A DNA stretch of 47,928 bases from Chthoniobacteraceae bacterium (GTDB taxonomy: Bacteria > Verrucomicrobiota > Verrucomicrobiia > Chthoniobacterales > Chthoniobacteraceae): positions 1 through 47,928 of the forward strand of contig CANFNA010000004.1 in assembly GCA_947448395.1 (NCBI GenBank), written 5' to 3'. Position numbers and translations under genes: made by a program. Below, in pieces: positions 38,292 through 47,694 of the stretch (its first letter is position 1; each line of letters starts with the position of its first letter). The notes beneath the pieces are model-generated. The model did not search any database. It saw nothing but the letters and a program-made list of their open reading frames with translations, and was not told where the DNA came from.

Positions 38292-40697
38292 GTGGATCGA
38301 GATGTAGATGAAAATAGGAGATGGAATGGAACACGACCATTCTCCGTTCCAAGCCCTCCCGCACCCTTGTTCCCGCTGGCATTGGCCGCCGCAACCGGAG
38401 TGCTCATCGAAGACTCATTCTGCGGGGTATCCATCGTTCTCTGCACGGCTATCTCCGTTGCCTGCTGGCTTTGCGCAGCAAAGTTCACAAGCACCCGCCT
38501 GATTGCGTGCTACGCTCTATGCCTTTGCATTTTCGCCACACTCCACCACTGGCGTGACTGCCTAAGCATTAATCGCCCGCCCCCATGGCTCGCAATCGCC
38601 TCCGAGCCACAAACCATCACCCTCACCGGACACGTTATCACTTCGCCAACCGAGTCTCCTCGATTCCGGAATCATCCGCGATCCCAGTTTCTGATCCAAC
38701 TCGCAGCACCATCATCACCCTCCATCCTAAACCCGCGAACGACCCTGTTGGCGCTCTGGACCGGACCGCCTCCTCATTGCGGAGATCTAGTGAAACTGAG
38801 GGCCTCAGTCCGACTCATCCAGCCAGCAAGAAATCCAGGCCAGTTAGACGCCTCTAGTCTCTTTAGACGTCAACAAATCTGGATGGAGGCGGACACGCAG
38901 GATCCCTTCGATGCAGTGATCGAAATACGCGGACATCCTCCGGCGTGGGAACGCTTAAGCCAGTGGAGTTCCATCCTATTTTCCAGCCAACTCCGGCGAG
39001 GCATTGAAGAGCGGCCGCAAATCCACGCCTTAATCACCAGCATGATTCTGGGCATGTCGGCCAATGCATTAAGAGAGACGAAGGAAGCATTCCGAAACAC
39101 TGGAACCCTTCACTTATTTGCGGTCAGTGGTCTCAATTTATCCATGCTTGCTGGGATACTCGGACAAATCCTCCAATTCATTCCCATCTCTAAGCGCCTA
39201 GGCACCTTAATCATTCTACCGACTCTCCTTTTCTACGGAATTGCCACTGGATTTGGCCCCAGTTGCGTACGCGCGCTGGTCATGTCAATTTTGGTGCTCG
39301 GCATCTACTGGATGAACCGCCCTGCGGTGATCCTAAACAGCCTCGGAGCCGCGGCTCTGTTTCTAATCATCTGGGACACGAACAACCTCTTCCATGTTGG
39401 TTTTCAGCTCTCGTTTTGGCTGGTTCTGGCACTCCTCATTTGGACAACGCAACTCTGTCACTGGATCGAAAAACCGGTTTTACCCGACCCACTGCTTCCG
39501 AAGAAACTTTGGAGTCCTTTTCAGAGCCACTCCGCCACTTGTGTTCGGCCCTTCTCATCAGCACTAGCCGTCACATTTGTCGCATGGCTTGCCGCGATTC
39601 CCTGGAATCTATTCTGCTTCGCACAAATAAGTCCAATCGGCCTGATGGCAAACCTCGTCGCCGTCCCGATTGCTTTTGCCAATATGGCCCTCGGTTTCTG
39701 TGCGGTTTTATGTGCTCCATTTGGAGCAACGACCCCGATTTTGAATAGAATCAACGCCTCTTGCGCAGAAGCTCTTCTCCAATTCATCCACTGGAGCAAC
39801 CGCCTGCCAGGTGCTCACTTCAACATTCGCCCCCCTCTCTCAAAGAAACCTAGCTTCGTGGCCTTTGATTTAAACGGAGCCCCTTGCGTCTTACTGACTT
39901 CAGGAAACTCCCACTGCCTTCTGGATTGCGGCTCCAGATCTCAAGGAGAATCCGTTGTCGCTCCAGCCCTTCGCACACTCGGCATCAATTCCATTCATAG
40001 CCTGATCCTCTGCAGAAGCTCGTCCGATTCAATCGGCGGAGCCCTCCCTCTGTTTGAATGCTTCCATCCCACCCATATATTCGACAGTCCCCTCAAAAGC
40101 AGATCCCGAGTCCGTCGCGAAACCCACGATTGGCTAAACGGCATCGCATCCCCTGTAAGCGCTCTTGCGGCTGGAGACTCCGTTGCCCTCGGGAAAGACA
40201 CGCGAATTGAAGTGCTTTTTCCTCCGCGAGATCACAGGGCGACCTTCGTCGACGACAAATCGATGGTGATTCGATGGGAAACTCCAAATTTCAGCCTGCT
40301 CTACACAGCCTCGGCAGGGTTTCCCACGGAGCAGTGGCTGCTTCAGCACACACAGTCTTCCAAGCTACAAGCTGACGTGTGGATTCGAGGATGGCATGCA
40401 CGTGAGGAGACTGGGTCCTTCGGGTTCATTAAAGAGGTCCGCCCGCGCTTCTTGATTATCGCTCAAACTCCATCTCGAAGCCCACGAACGTCACAGTCCA
40501 GCCAACCGCCAAAATTGCTCCATGAAACCGTCTTTCTTGACCAAAAAAAAACAGGTGCGGTATTCGGGGAACTCCACGGAACAGAGCTCAAACTTCGGGG
40601 CCAACTCGAAAGTCGGGTGGATAGAAGTGCAACACCCCTTCAACAAAACGCCTTGCCTGCAGAGCATGAAGTGCCCCCCCCTTGCCGAGAGGAATGA
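38292..40697 (+). CDS. comEC: ComEC/Rec2-family DNA-uptake membrane protein
   Basis: FRNTGTLHLFAVSGLNLSMLAGIL competence-domain motif, many TMs, C-terminal metallo-beta-lactamase-like region; GTG start. Confidence 0.9.
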   Translation: MDRDVDENRRWNGTRPFSVPSPPAPLFPLALAAATGVLIEDSFCGVSIVLCTAISVACWLCAAKFTSTRLIACYALCLCIFATLHHWRDCLSINRPPPWLAIASEPQTITLTGHVITSPTESPRFRNHPRSQFLIQLAAPSSPSILNPRTTLLALWTGPPPHCGDLVKLRASVRLIQPARNPGQLDASSLFRRQQIWMEADTQDPFDAVIEIRGHPPAWERLSQWSSILFSSQLRRGIEERPQIHALITSMILGMSANALRETKEAFRNTGTLHLFAVSGLNLSMLAGILGQILQFIPISKRLGTLIILPTLLFYGIATGFGPSCVRALVMSILVLGIYWMNRPAVILNSLGAAALFLIIWDTNNLFHVGFQLSFWLVLALLIWTTQLCHWIEKPVLPDPLLPKKLWSPFQSHSATCVRPFSSALAVTFVAWLAAIPWNLFCFAQISPIGLMANLVAVPIAFANMALGFCAVLCAPFGATTPILNRINASCAEALLQFIHWSNRLPGAHFNIRPPLSKKPSFVAFDLNGAPCVLLTSGNSHCLLDCGSRSQGESVVAPALRTLGINSIHSLILCRSSSDSIGGALPLFECFHPTHIFDSPLKSRSRVRRETHDWLNGIASPVSALAAGDSVALGKDTRIEVLFPPRDHRATFVDDKSMVIRWETPNFSLLYTASAGFPTEQWLLQHTQSSKLQADVWIRGWHAREETGSFGFIKEVRPRFLIIAQTPSRSPRTSQSSQPPKLLHETVFLDQKKTGAVFGELHGTELKLRGQLESRVDRSATPLQQNALPAEHEVPPPCREE

Positions 40698-40702
40698 GGC
40701 CC

Positions 40703-41185
40703 TTACTCTGTCGCCTCTCGCCGCTCACGAAAGAAGGCCTGTAACATGGCTGCACACTCGTTTTGACGAACCCCCTGAGTCACCAGACACTGATGGTTCA
40801 ACTTTGGATGCTGCAAAAGATTAAGCAGGCTGCCCCCAGCCCCATCCTTTGGGGAGGCACAGCCAAAGATCACCCTTCGTAGACGCGCATGCACAACGGC
40901 CCCAGCGCACATCGGACACGGCTCTTTGGTGACGTACAAATCACACTCGTTGAGCCGCCAATCTTCGAGCGCCGCTTCCGCTTGGGTGATCGCAAGCATT
41001 TCCGCATGTGCCGTTGCATCTTTGAGCTGCTCAACCTGATTGTAGGCTCTAGCAATAACGCGCCCCTTATGCACAATCACTGCTCCAACAGGGACTTCCT
41101 CCTGTTCCCAGGCCCGCCGAGCCATCCGAAGGGCTTCCCCCATCAAGTATTCGTCGCTATCGAGGTCAATTCGTTCTTCACTCAT
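40703..41185 (-). CDS. tadA: tRNA-adenosine(34) deaminase
   Basis: TAHAEMLAI (HAE) and TKEPCPMCAGAVVHARL (PCxxC). Confidence 0.95.
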   Translation of the reverse strand: MSEERIDLDSDEYLMGEALRMARRAWEQEEVPVGAVIVHKGRVIARAYNQVEQLKDATAHAEMLAITQAEAALEDWRLNECDLYVTKEPCPMCAGAVVHARLRRVIFGCASPKDGAGGSLLNLLQHPKLNHQCLVTQGVRQNECAAMLQAFFRERREATE

Positions 41186-41303
41186 GGATTCAAGGAGGCG
41201 GATTTAGAGGGATGCTGAAAGCTCGGAGGGTTTTTGGTTGCTTCGTCCTGACAGTACGCTATCAATCTCACCCCTTTTTCAAACCCTCGTTGGAGGATTC
41301 GTT

Positions 41304-41657
41304 ATGTCAGCCATTATCGCGAAGATTAATCAGGAACAGATGAAACAAGACGTCACCCCGTTCAACGTGGGAGACGCCGTCCGTGTACACACCCGCGTGG
41401 TGGAAGGCGATAAGGAGCGCATTCAGATTTACTCTGGCATCGTGATCGGTCGCAAAGGGACGCTTCTCAATCAGTCCTTTACCGTCCGACGCATCTCTTA
41501 CGGGGAAGGAGTAGAGCGCGTGTTTGCTCTGCACTCCCCCCGTATTGCCAAGGTTGAAGTCGAGACTCAGGGAACCGCGCGTCGGTCCAAGCTGACTTAC
41601 CTGCGCACCCGCAAGGGCAAGCAGGCCATGGCTGTTCGCGAAAAGAAAACTCGCTAG
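41304..41657 (+). CDS. rplS: 50S ribosomal protein L19
   Basis: FNVGDAVRVHTRVVEGDKERIQIYSGIVIGRKG..SFTVRRISYGEGVERVFALHSPRI; ATG at 41304 preceded by GGAGGA. Confidence 0.97.
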   Translation: MSAIIAKINQEQMKQDVTPFNVGDAVRVHTRVVEGDKERIQIYSGIVIGRKGTLLNQSFTVRRISYGEGVERVFALHSPRIAKVEVETQGTARRSKLTYLRTRKGKQAMAVREKKTR

Positions 41658-41706
41658 CCCTTAGCCCTGTCTTGCGATCCGGCCACTTCCGTTCCCGGAT
41701 CGGATT

Positions 41707-42342
41707 TTGGAAACTTTTATGGCGGCTCGGTGCTCCCTCGAATATGAGGAATCGCTCCGAGCCGCTGGTTTTTTTTCTATCGCGGGTGTCGATGAAGCAG
41801 GCAGAGGCCCCCTTGCTGGCCCTGTTGTGGTCGCTGCCGTTATTCTCCCAAAGGGATTTTCTCATCCCAAGCTGAACGATTCGAAAAAACTGACGGAGAA
41901 AGCCAGAGATGCGATTTTCATAGAGCTCTCCGGACAAACCGATATTGCCTCCGCCATCGTCGAAATTCAGCCGGAGGAAATCGACCGTATCAATATTCTC
42001 AAAGCCACCCACGAGGGAATGAGACGCGCCGTTGCCGCCCTCTGCCCAGAACCCGATCATGTGCTGATCGACGGTCTGCCTGTTCACCCTTTTCCAAAAC
42101 CGCAAACCGCCTTGGTCGGGGGGGATGGGATCAGCCTCAGTATTGCGGCAGCAAGCGTCCTAGCGAAGGTCACGCGCGATAAGAGAATGCAGGAATGGGA
42201 TGCCGTGTACCCTCAGTATGCCTTCGCCAAACACAAGGGCTACGGGACGGCACTCCATTTAGAGCGCTTGCGCATCCATGGACCCAGCCCGATTCATCGC
42301 CGTAGCTTCGCGCCTGTTGCGCAGGCTTTCCTCACTTTTTAG
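41707..42342 (+). CDS. rnhB: Ribonuclease HII
   Basis: IAGVDEAGRGPLAGPVVVAAVIL, LNDSKKLTEKAR, HKGYGTALH; start could be 41719. Confidence 0.96.
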   Translation: METFMAARCSLEYEESLRAAGFFSIAGVDEAGRGPLAGPVVVAAVILPKGFSHPKLNDSKKLTEKARDAIFIELSGQTDIASAIVEIQPEEIDRINILKATHEGMRRAVAALCPEPDHVLIDGLPVHPFPKPQTALVGGDGISLSIAAASVLAKVTRDKRMQEWDAVYPQYAFAKHKGYGTALHLERLRIHGPSPIHRRSFAPVAQAFLTF

Positions 42343-42844
42343 CAAAACAACCGCTCTAAAAAGTCCCCATTCCCGACTCGGCCAAGATGGCGAAAAAATC
42401 GCCGCGCGGTTCCTAAAAAAAAGAGGCCTTAAAATCCTCTATCGAAACTTCCAGCCCAGAAGAGGAGGTGAAGTTGATCTCGTTTGCAGAGTCCGAGGAC
42501 GGCTCGAACTTGTATTTGTAGAGGTAAAGACCCGCTCTGACGAAGCTTTCGGGGCACCCCATCATGCGGTGGATGCTGAAAAGCGACACCGCATGATCCT
42601 CGCCGCCGAGGAGTGGTTGGACCTGCTAAACCGCCCAGAGGTCATCGCTCGATTCGATATTGTCGAAGTCGTCGCAAAGGCGTCCCTTTGGGAAGTTCGA
42701 CATATCGAGAATGCCTTCCTCGCCCACGAAACTCTTCATCCCGGAAGTTTCTCCCCTACCCTGGCGGCCATCCCAACTCGCGCCCCCCAAGTAAATGCAC
42801 GTGTAAATGAGGGACAGTTTCCCCGGCATCTCGACCGTTATTGA
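42278..42844 (+). CDS. yraN: YraN/UPF0102-family nuclease-like protein
   Basis: GQDGEKIAARFLKKRGLKILYRNFQPRRGGEVDLVCR..LVFVEVKTRS. Confidence 0.9.
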   Translation: MDPARFIAVASRLLRRLSSLFSKTTALKSPHSRLGQDGEKIAARFLKKRGLKILYRNFQPRRGGEVDLVCRVRGRLELVFVEVKTRSDEAFGAPHHAVDAEKRHRMILAAEEWLDLLNRPEVIARFDIVEVVAKASLWEVRHIENAFLAHETLHPGSFSPTLAAIPTRAPQVNARVNEGQFPRHLDRY

Positions 42845-43094
42845 TGACTAGTCGGTATCCGGTCTCGAAGACACCCAACTTCTTCGCAACCTGCTGGGAG
42901 GCAATCAAAAGCGCGCCTAGCACCCCACCGTCCATAGAATGTGCCTCTCCAACCCTCGGAATCACTCGCTTTGGGACGATCAGAACGTGCACGGGGGCCT
43001 GCGCCGAAATGTCGTGAAATGCGATCCATTCATCAGATTCCGCCACAATCTGAGCCGGAATTTGTCTCGCGATTATTTTCTCAAAAATAGTCAT
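42756..43094 (-). CDS. HIT (histidine triad) family protein
   Basis: MTIFEKIIARQIPAQIV..., NNGRDAGETVPHLHVHLLGGRELGWPPG (HxHxHxx triad). Confidence 0.94.
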   Translation of the reverse strand: MTIFEKIIARQIPAQIVAESDEWIAFHDISAQAPVHVLIVPKRVIPRVGEAHSMDGGVLGALLIASQQVAKKLGVFETGYRLVINNGRDAGETVPHLHVHLLGGRELGWPPG

Positions 43095-43095
43095 A

Positions 43096-43656
43096 TCAAC
43101 TGATCGAAAATCCAAAGTTTCGCGACCCACACCCGCGCTCCAGTCGATCCCTCAGAAACGAGACTAACTCATCCCTCAACCGATCACACTCTCGGCACCA
43201 GTGCGCCTTGCGAAGGACCTGCTTAACCGCGGGCGTCAAATCTTGAAAATATACCCGTCCGACTACCGGAGTCTCTAGCAAGCATTCCACAGATCGCTCG
43301 CACTCTTTGAAAAATCCCAGCTCAAACCCTGGACTCGCTCTTTCCGATAGCTCCAGCAATGAAACCCCGAGCTCTAGCCCACTCCTCATAAAATACGGGG
43401 CAACCTCCCCGTATCCAATCCCTTCAAGCACCCCCTGCACCGTCGCCGTAAATCGCTGAAACGATAAGGGCCCTGACTCCGATTGAGCCCCTAGAAACAC
43501 AGAAATCGTTTGCGCCACATGCTCCGCAGGCCACCACTTCAGGTAGCCAGCCGCTTCCGCTGCCTTTTCCAAATACTGCTCCAGCCAACGAACCTCGATT
43601 GCAAACACTCCAACACCTAGCTGGACCGTTGGTAGGCTGTTGCAGTGGTTAATCAT
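43096..43656 (-). CDS. Hypothetical protein coupled to nrdR
   Basis: 186 aa ORF, ATGA overlap with nrdR stop. Confidence 0.7.
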   Translation of the reverse strand: MINHCNSLPTVQLGVGVFAIEVRWLEQYLEKAAEAAGYLKWWPAEHVAQTISVFLGAQSESGPLSFQRFTATVQGVLEGIGYGEVAPYFMRSGLELGVSLLELSERASPGFELGFFKECERSVECLLETPVVGRVYFQDLTPAVKQVLRKAHWCRECDRLRDELVSFLRDRLERGCGSRNFGFSIS

Positions 43657-44144
43657 GCCTTGAACAATTCTGGCTGTAGCACACTCCGCTTCGGGCGCCT
43701 CCCCAATAACTGAATCTCATCAATAAATTCTCCAATGTCCTGAAATTGACGGTACACCGAAGCGTATCGCACGTAAGCCACTTCATCCAAGGCGTGTAGC
43801 TTCTCCATTACCTTCGCACCCACCACATGAGAAGGAAGCTCCCGCTCAAATCCCGACTCGAAATCGGCGAGAATCTCCTCTGCAGCCCGCTCTACATCCG
43901 TCCGACTCACCGGCCGCTTTTCACAGGCCTTCATCATTCCTCCAATGATCTTATGACGATCCAATGGCTCAGAACGCCCGTCTCGCTTCAAAACACGCAG
44001 CTCTGTGTGCTCAATCTCCTCGTAGGTCGTATACCGATAACCACAGCCCACGCACTCTCGGCGACGGCGAATACTTTTCCCGTCCTTGGAAGGGCGCGAA
44101 TCAATAACTTTATCTTCGAGAACACCGCACTTGGAGCAATACAT
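43653..44144 (-). CDS. nrdR: Transcriptional repressor NrdR
   Basis: MYCSKCGVLEDKVIDSRPSKDGKSIRRRRECVGCGYRYTTYE Zn ribbon plus ATP-cone. Confidence 0.97.
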   Translation of the reverse strand: MYCSKCGVLEDKVIDSRPSKDGKSIRRRRECVGCGYRYTTYEEIEHTELRVLKRDGRSEPLDRHKIIGGMMKACEKRPVSRTDVERAAEEILADFESGFERELPSHVVGAKVMEKLHALDEVAYVRYASVYRQFQDIGEFIDEIQLLGRRPKRSVLQPELFKA

Positions 44145-44272
44145 GGGATTGTGTTCGCCAACTTGAACTTCCCCCGTCTAACACAAGGGGTTGTGATGGC
44201 AACCGCAAATCGCCAGGCCCAACCCTTTCGCTCAGGCTTGCCCACCTCAACACTTCCGCTGAAAACATCGCC

Positions 44273-45292
44273 ATGCAGTTGCTTATCGACGCCGCCAAAG
44301 CCGGACAGGAACTCTCCGCCGATCAAGTTCGCGTCGCCGTATCGTGGCTCGCCAATCCAAACCTCGAAAGCTCTCTTAAGGGCCGCTTCCTAGAGGCCCT
44401 TCACCTCAAGGGAGAAACACCTGCTGAAATCGCGGCCTTCGCCGAGGCCCTTCTTTCCTTGGCGATCGACCCCGAAATTTCACAGGCCTCACTAAACGGC
44501 CCAGCCTTGGACGTTTGCGGCACTGGCGGCGACAAACTCGAGCTTTTCAACATCTCCACCGCCTCCATGTTCGTCCTCGCAGCAGGCGGCGCCGCCGTTA
44601 TCAAACACGGAAACCGGGCCATCACCTCGAAGTGCGGTGGAGCGGATGTCCTAGAAGCCCTAGGGGTCCGCATCGAATTGAGTCCTCATGAACTAAGAGA
44701 ATGCGTCAAACGCAACGGGCTCGGATTCGTATTTGCCCCAGCCTACCATCCAGCATTCCGAGTGATTGGACCCGTTCGCCGAGGTCTCGCTGATCGCGGA
44801 ATTCCAAGCGTTTTCAACCTGCTCGGCCCACTACTCAATCCCGCCCGCCCCAGCTATCAACTCGTGGGCGTTTACTCCCAAAAACTGCTCCTCTGTTATG
44901 GAGAAGTGCTCGCCCGCCTGGGTCGAAAACGAGCCTGGGCGGTTCACGGGTGTGGAGCCGATGAACTCACCCTCGCCGGCCCTGCAGATACCATCGCCGT
45001 CGAAGAAGGTGCTCTGAAATCCTTTCAAATTAATCCCGCATCCCTCTGTCTGCCTCAAACGCCCGTCGAAGCGCTACGCGGAGGAGATCGCGCCGAAAAC
45101 GCAGAATTGCTCCTCAAAATCCTCAGCGGAAAAAGCCCGGGGCCAATGTCTCAAGTCGTGGCCCTTAATTCCGCTGCCGGTTTTGTGGTGGCAGGCCTCG
45201 CTGAAACCCTCTCGAAAGGCCTCTCGATGGCGTCTGAAATCATCCAAAACGGTAAGGCACTGACGAAACTCAAGGCCCTCCAGTCCTTCTAG
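44273..45292 (+). CDS. trpD: Anthranilate phosphoribosyltransferase
   Basis: DVCGTGGDKLELFNISTASMFVLAAGG, KHGNRAITSKCGGADVLEALG. Confidence 0.97.
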   Translation: MQLLIDAAKAGQELSADQVRVAVSWLANPNLESSLKGRFLEALHLKGETPAEIAAFAEALLSLAIDPEISQASLNGPALDVCGTGGDKLELFNISTASMFVLAAGGAAVIKHGNRAITSKCGGADVLEALGVRIELSPHELRECVKRNGLGFVFAPAYHPAFRVIGPVRRGLADRGIPSVFNLLGPLLNPARPSYQLVGVYSQKLLLCYGEVLARLGRKRAWAVHGCGADELTLAGPADTIAVEEGALKSFQINPASLCLPQTPVEALRGGDRAENAELLLKILSGKSPGPMSQVVALNSAAGFVVAGLAETLSKGLSMASEIIQNGKALTKLKALQSF

Positions 45293-45368
45293 AAAACGCA
45301 AAGGCAAAAAACTCACTCAGCATATTCCTACTGCCCCGAGAGCACGAAGCAGGAGAATCCCTACTCCC

Positions 45369-46166
45369 CTACTCGATAGAGTCGCTCACTCCCAACAATG
45401 CCCTCACCTGCGCCGCGATATCATCGGTGCGCATCAAACTTTCACCCACCAAAATCGCGTTGCACCCCGCATCGAATGCGCGGCGCGTATCGTCCGCCGT
45501 TTTTAACCCGCTCTCACACACCAAAATAACGCCTTCAGGAACCTCTTCGCTCAGCTCCTCGGTCGTCTTCAAATCAACCTCGAAAGTCGCAAGATTGCGG
45601 TTGTTGATCCCAATCAACTCCGCACCAATTTCTAACGCCCTCTCAAGCTCTTCCCCAGTGTGCACCTCCACGAGCACATCCATCTGTAAAAGCATAGCCT
45701 CCTCATACAAGGCCTGAAGCCGCTCCTGTTCCAAGGCTGCCACGATGAGAAGTATGGCATCCGCTCCAGCAACCGCCGCCTCGGCAATCTGAACCTCGTG
45801 GATGATAAAATCCTTCCGAAGAAGCGGCAGCCCCACCTCCTGCCGAATCTGACTGAGGTAAGCCAGTTTCCCTTGGAAAAATTGCTCATCGGTCAACACA
45901 GAAAGGGCATGCGCCCCGGCCGCCTCATACTGCCTGGCGATATCCAAAGGATCAAAATTTGCTGCGATCACTCCTGCGGAAGGACTCGCCTTCTTAACCT
46001 CCGCAATCAACCCCAACTCCTCTGGCCCACGGTCTATTGCCCGAGAAAATGGACGAAAATCATTCCGCTGCAGCGCTGCAGCGCGCAAGTGCCCAGCCCG
46101 AGGAAGGATCCGGGCAATCTCTTTCTTCTTCACTTCGAGAATCTGCTGAAGGCGGTCAGAAGCCAT
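45369..46166 (-). CDS. trpC: Indole-3-glycerol phosphate synthase
   Basis: LIAEVKKASPSAGVI, LLRKDFIIHEVQI, IGINNRNLATFEVD, CESGLKTADD, LVGESLMR. Confidence 0.97.
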   Translation of the reverse strand: MASDRLQQILEVKKKEIARILPRAGHLRAAALQRNDFRPFSRAIDRGPEELGLIAEVKKASPSAGVIAANFDPLDIARQYEAAGAHALSVLTDEQFFQGKLAYLSQIRQEVGLPLLRKDFIIHEVQIAEAAVAGADAILLIVAALEQERLQALYEEAMLLQMDVLVEVHTGEELERALEIGAELIGINNRNLATFEVDLKTTEELSEEVPEGVILVCESGLKTADDTRRAFDAGCNAILVGESLMRTDDIAAQVRALLGVSDSIE

Positions 46167-46193
46167 ACCTCCCCATCCTGACTTGTCAAAATC

Positions 46194-46209
46194 GACCGCG
46201 CAAGCGGTC
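46194..46209. promoter_or_regulatory. Perfect stem-loop with GNRA tetraloop in the trpC/pyrH divergent intergenic region
   Basis: GACCGC-GCAA-GCGGTC. Confidence 0.35.
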
Positions 46210-46265
46210 AGCCGCGCTTTGCACTTTGCAACCCTAAGCCTCCTCGGTGCATCATCCCCTCACCG

Positions 46266-47009
46266 ATGTCTCACCCATCCGCATCCACTCCAACACCTCA
46301 TTACCGTCGAATCGTTCTGAAAATCAGCGGGGAAGCTCTCAAGGAACCAGGGAGCCTCGAGTCCATTTCTCCGCAAATTGTCTCTCAAGTCGCCGCTCAG
46401 ATTAAAGAAGTCCACGCCATGGGCGTCGAACTGGCCATTGTCATTGGCGGAGGCAATATTTGGCGCGGCCTTACCGCAAGCCACCGTGGTATGGAACGCA
46501 CCACCGCCGACTACATGGGCATGCTGGCCACCGTGATCAACGGAATGGCCCTCCAGTCTTCGCTGGAAGCCATCGGCGTCCCAACCCGTGTCCAAACGGC
46601 TATTCCCATCCAGAGCGTCGCGGAACCCTTCATCCGTCGCCGCGCCATGCGCCATCTCGAACTGGGACGTGTCGTTATTTTCGTGGCAGGCACTGGAAAT
46701 CCGTTCTTTTCAACCGATACCACCGCAGCCCTCCGGGCCAGTGAGATCGGCGCCGAAGCCATCCTCAAAGCCACAAAAGTGGACGGCATCTACACCGCAG
46801 ATCCAAAAAAAGATTCCTCTGCCACCAAATACGATCGTATCACCTACGCCGAAGCCCTCGCCAAGCGATTACAGGTCATGGACTCCACTGCCTTCACCCT
46901 TTGCATGGACAACCGTGTTCCCATCGTGGTGTTTGATTTGATGACCAAAAACAATATCCGCAACGCTGTGCTCGGGCAATCTGTGGGAACTCTCGTGACT
47001 TCTGAATAA
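46266..47009 (+). CDS. pyrH: UMP kinase
   Basis: [55 protein letters not shown]. Confidence 0.97.
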   Translation: MSHPSASTPTPHYRRIVLKISGEALKEPGSLESISPQIVSQVAAQIKEVHAMGVELAIVIGGGNIWRGLTASHRGMERTTADYMGMLATVINGMALQSSLEAIGVPTRVQTAIPIQSVAEPFIRRRAMRHLELGRVVIFVAGTGNPFFSTDTTAALRASEIGAEAILKATKVDGIYTADPKKDSSATKYDRITYAEALAKRLQVMDSTAFTLCMDNRVPIVVFDLMTKNNIRNAVLGQSVGTLVTSE

Positions 47010-47083
47010 ACATCCCGACGGGGACTTGCTTCATCGCCAAACTCAAACTCTTCCGCACTGACCTTCCTAACTAACTGCACTTT

Positions 47084-47644
47084 ATGGACCCTGAAGAAAT
47101 CCTGCTTGAAACCGAAGAATCGATGGAGAAAGCCCTCGAGTATGCTGTAAACGAATTCGCCGCAGTCCGCACAGGCAAGGCCTCGCCCGCACTGGTTGAA
47201 AACCTCGATGTCGAGGCGTACGGGTCCTCAATGAAACTCAAGCAGTTGGCCCTCATCTCCACCCCAGAGCCGAGGATGATCGTCATTCAACCCTTTGATT
47301 CCGCCACCACAAAAGATATCGAGCGCGCCATCCGTGAATCAAAAGTCGGAATCTCTCCAGTTTCCGATGGCAAACTGCTTCGCCTACCGATTCCGCCGCT
47401 GACCGAAGAACGCCGCCGAGACCTTGTCAAAAGTGTGAAACAGATGTCCGAAGAGGCCAAAGTTCGCACTCGGTCCGCACGTCGGGATGGGATGGAAGGC
47501 CTCAAGAAAGTAGCCAAGGAAGGAGGCTTCACCGAGGACGCCATTGAGGGTTTTGAAAAAGAAGTCCAAAAACTCACCGACAGTTTCGTTAAAAAAATTG
47601 AGGACGCAACCTCCCTAAAGGAAGCCGACATCATGAAGGTGTAG
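47084..47644 (+). CDS. frr: Ribosome recycling factor
   Basis: FAAVRTGKASPALVENLDVEAYGS, LRLPIPPLTEERRRDLVKSVKQMSEEAKVRTRSARRDGMEGLKK. Confidence 0.97.
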   Translation: MDPEEILLETEESMEKALEYAVNEFAAVRTGKASPALVENLDVEAYGSSMKLKQLALISTPEPRMIVIQPFDSATTKDIERAIRESKVGISPVSDGKLLRLPIPPLTEERRRDLVKSVKQMSEEAKVRTRSARRDGMEGLKKVAKEGGFTEDAIEGFEKEVQKLTDSFVKKIEDATSLKEADIMKV

Positions 47645-47694
47645 GTTCTCACGCCAAAAACTTCCCGCCCCTAACCACCCTTTCCAAAGGGCCT

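Noticed and set aside
39263-39748. 161-aa + strand ORF in another frame inside comEC
   Set aside because: Alternate frame within a well-supported ComEC coding sequence
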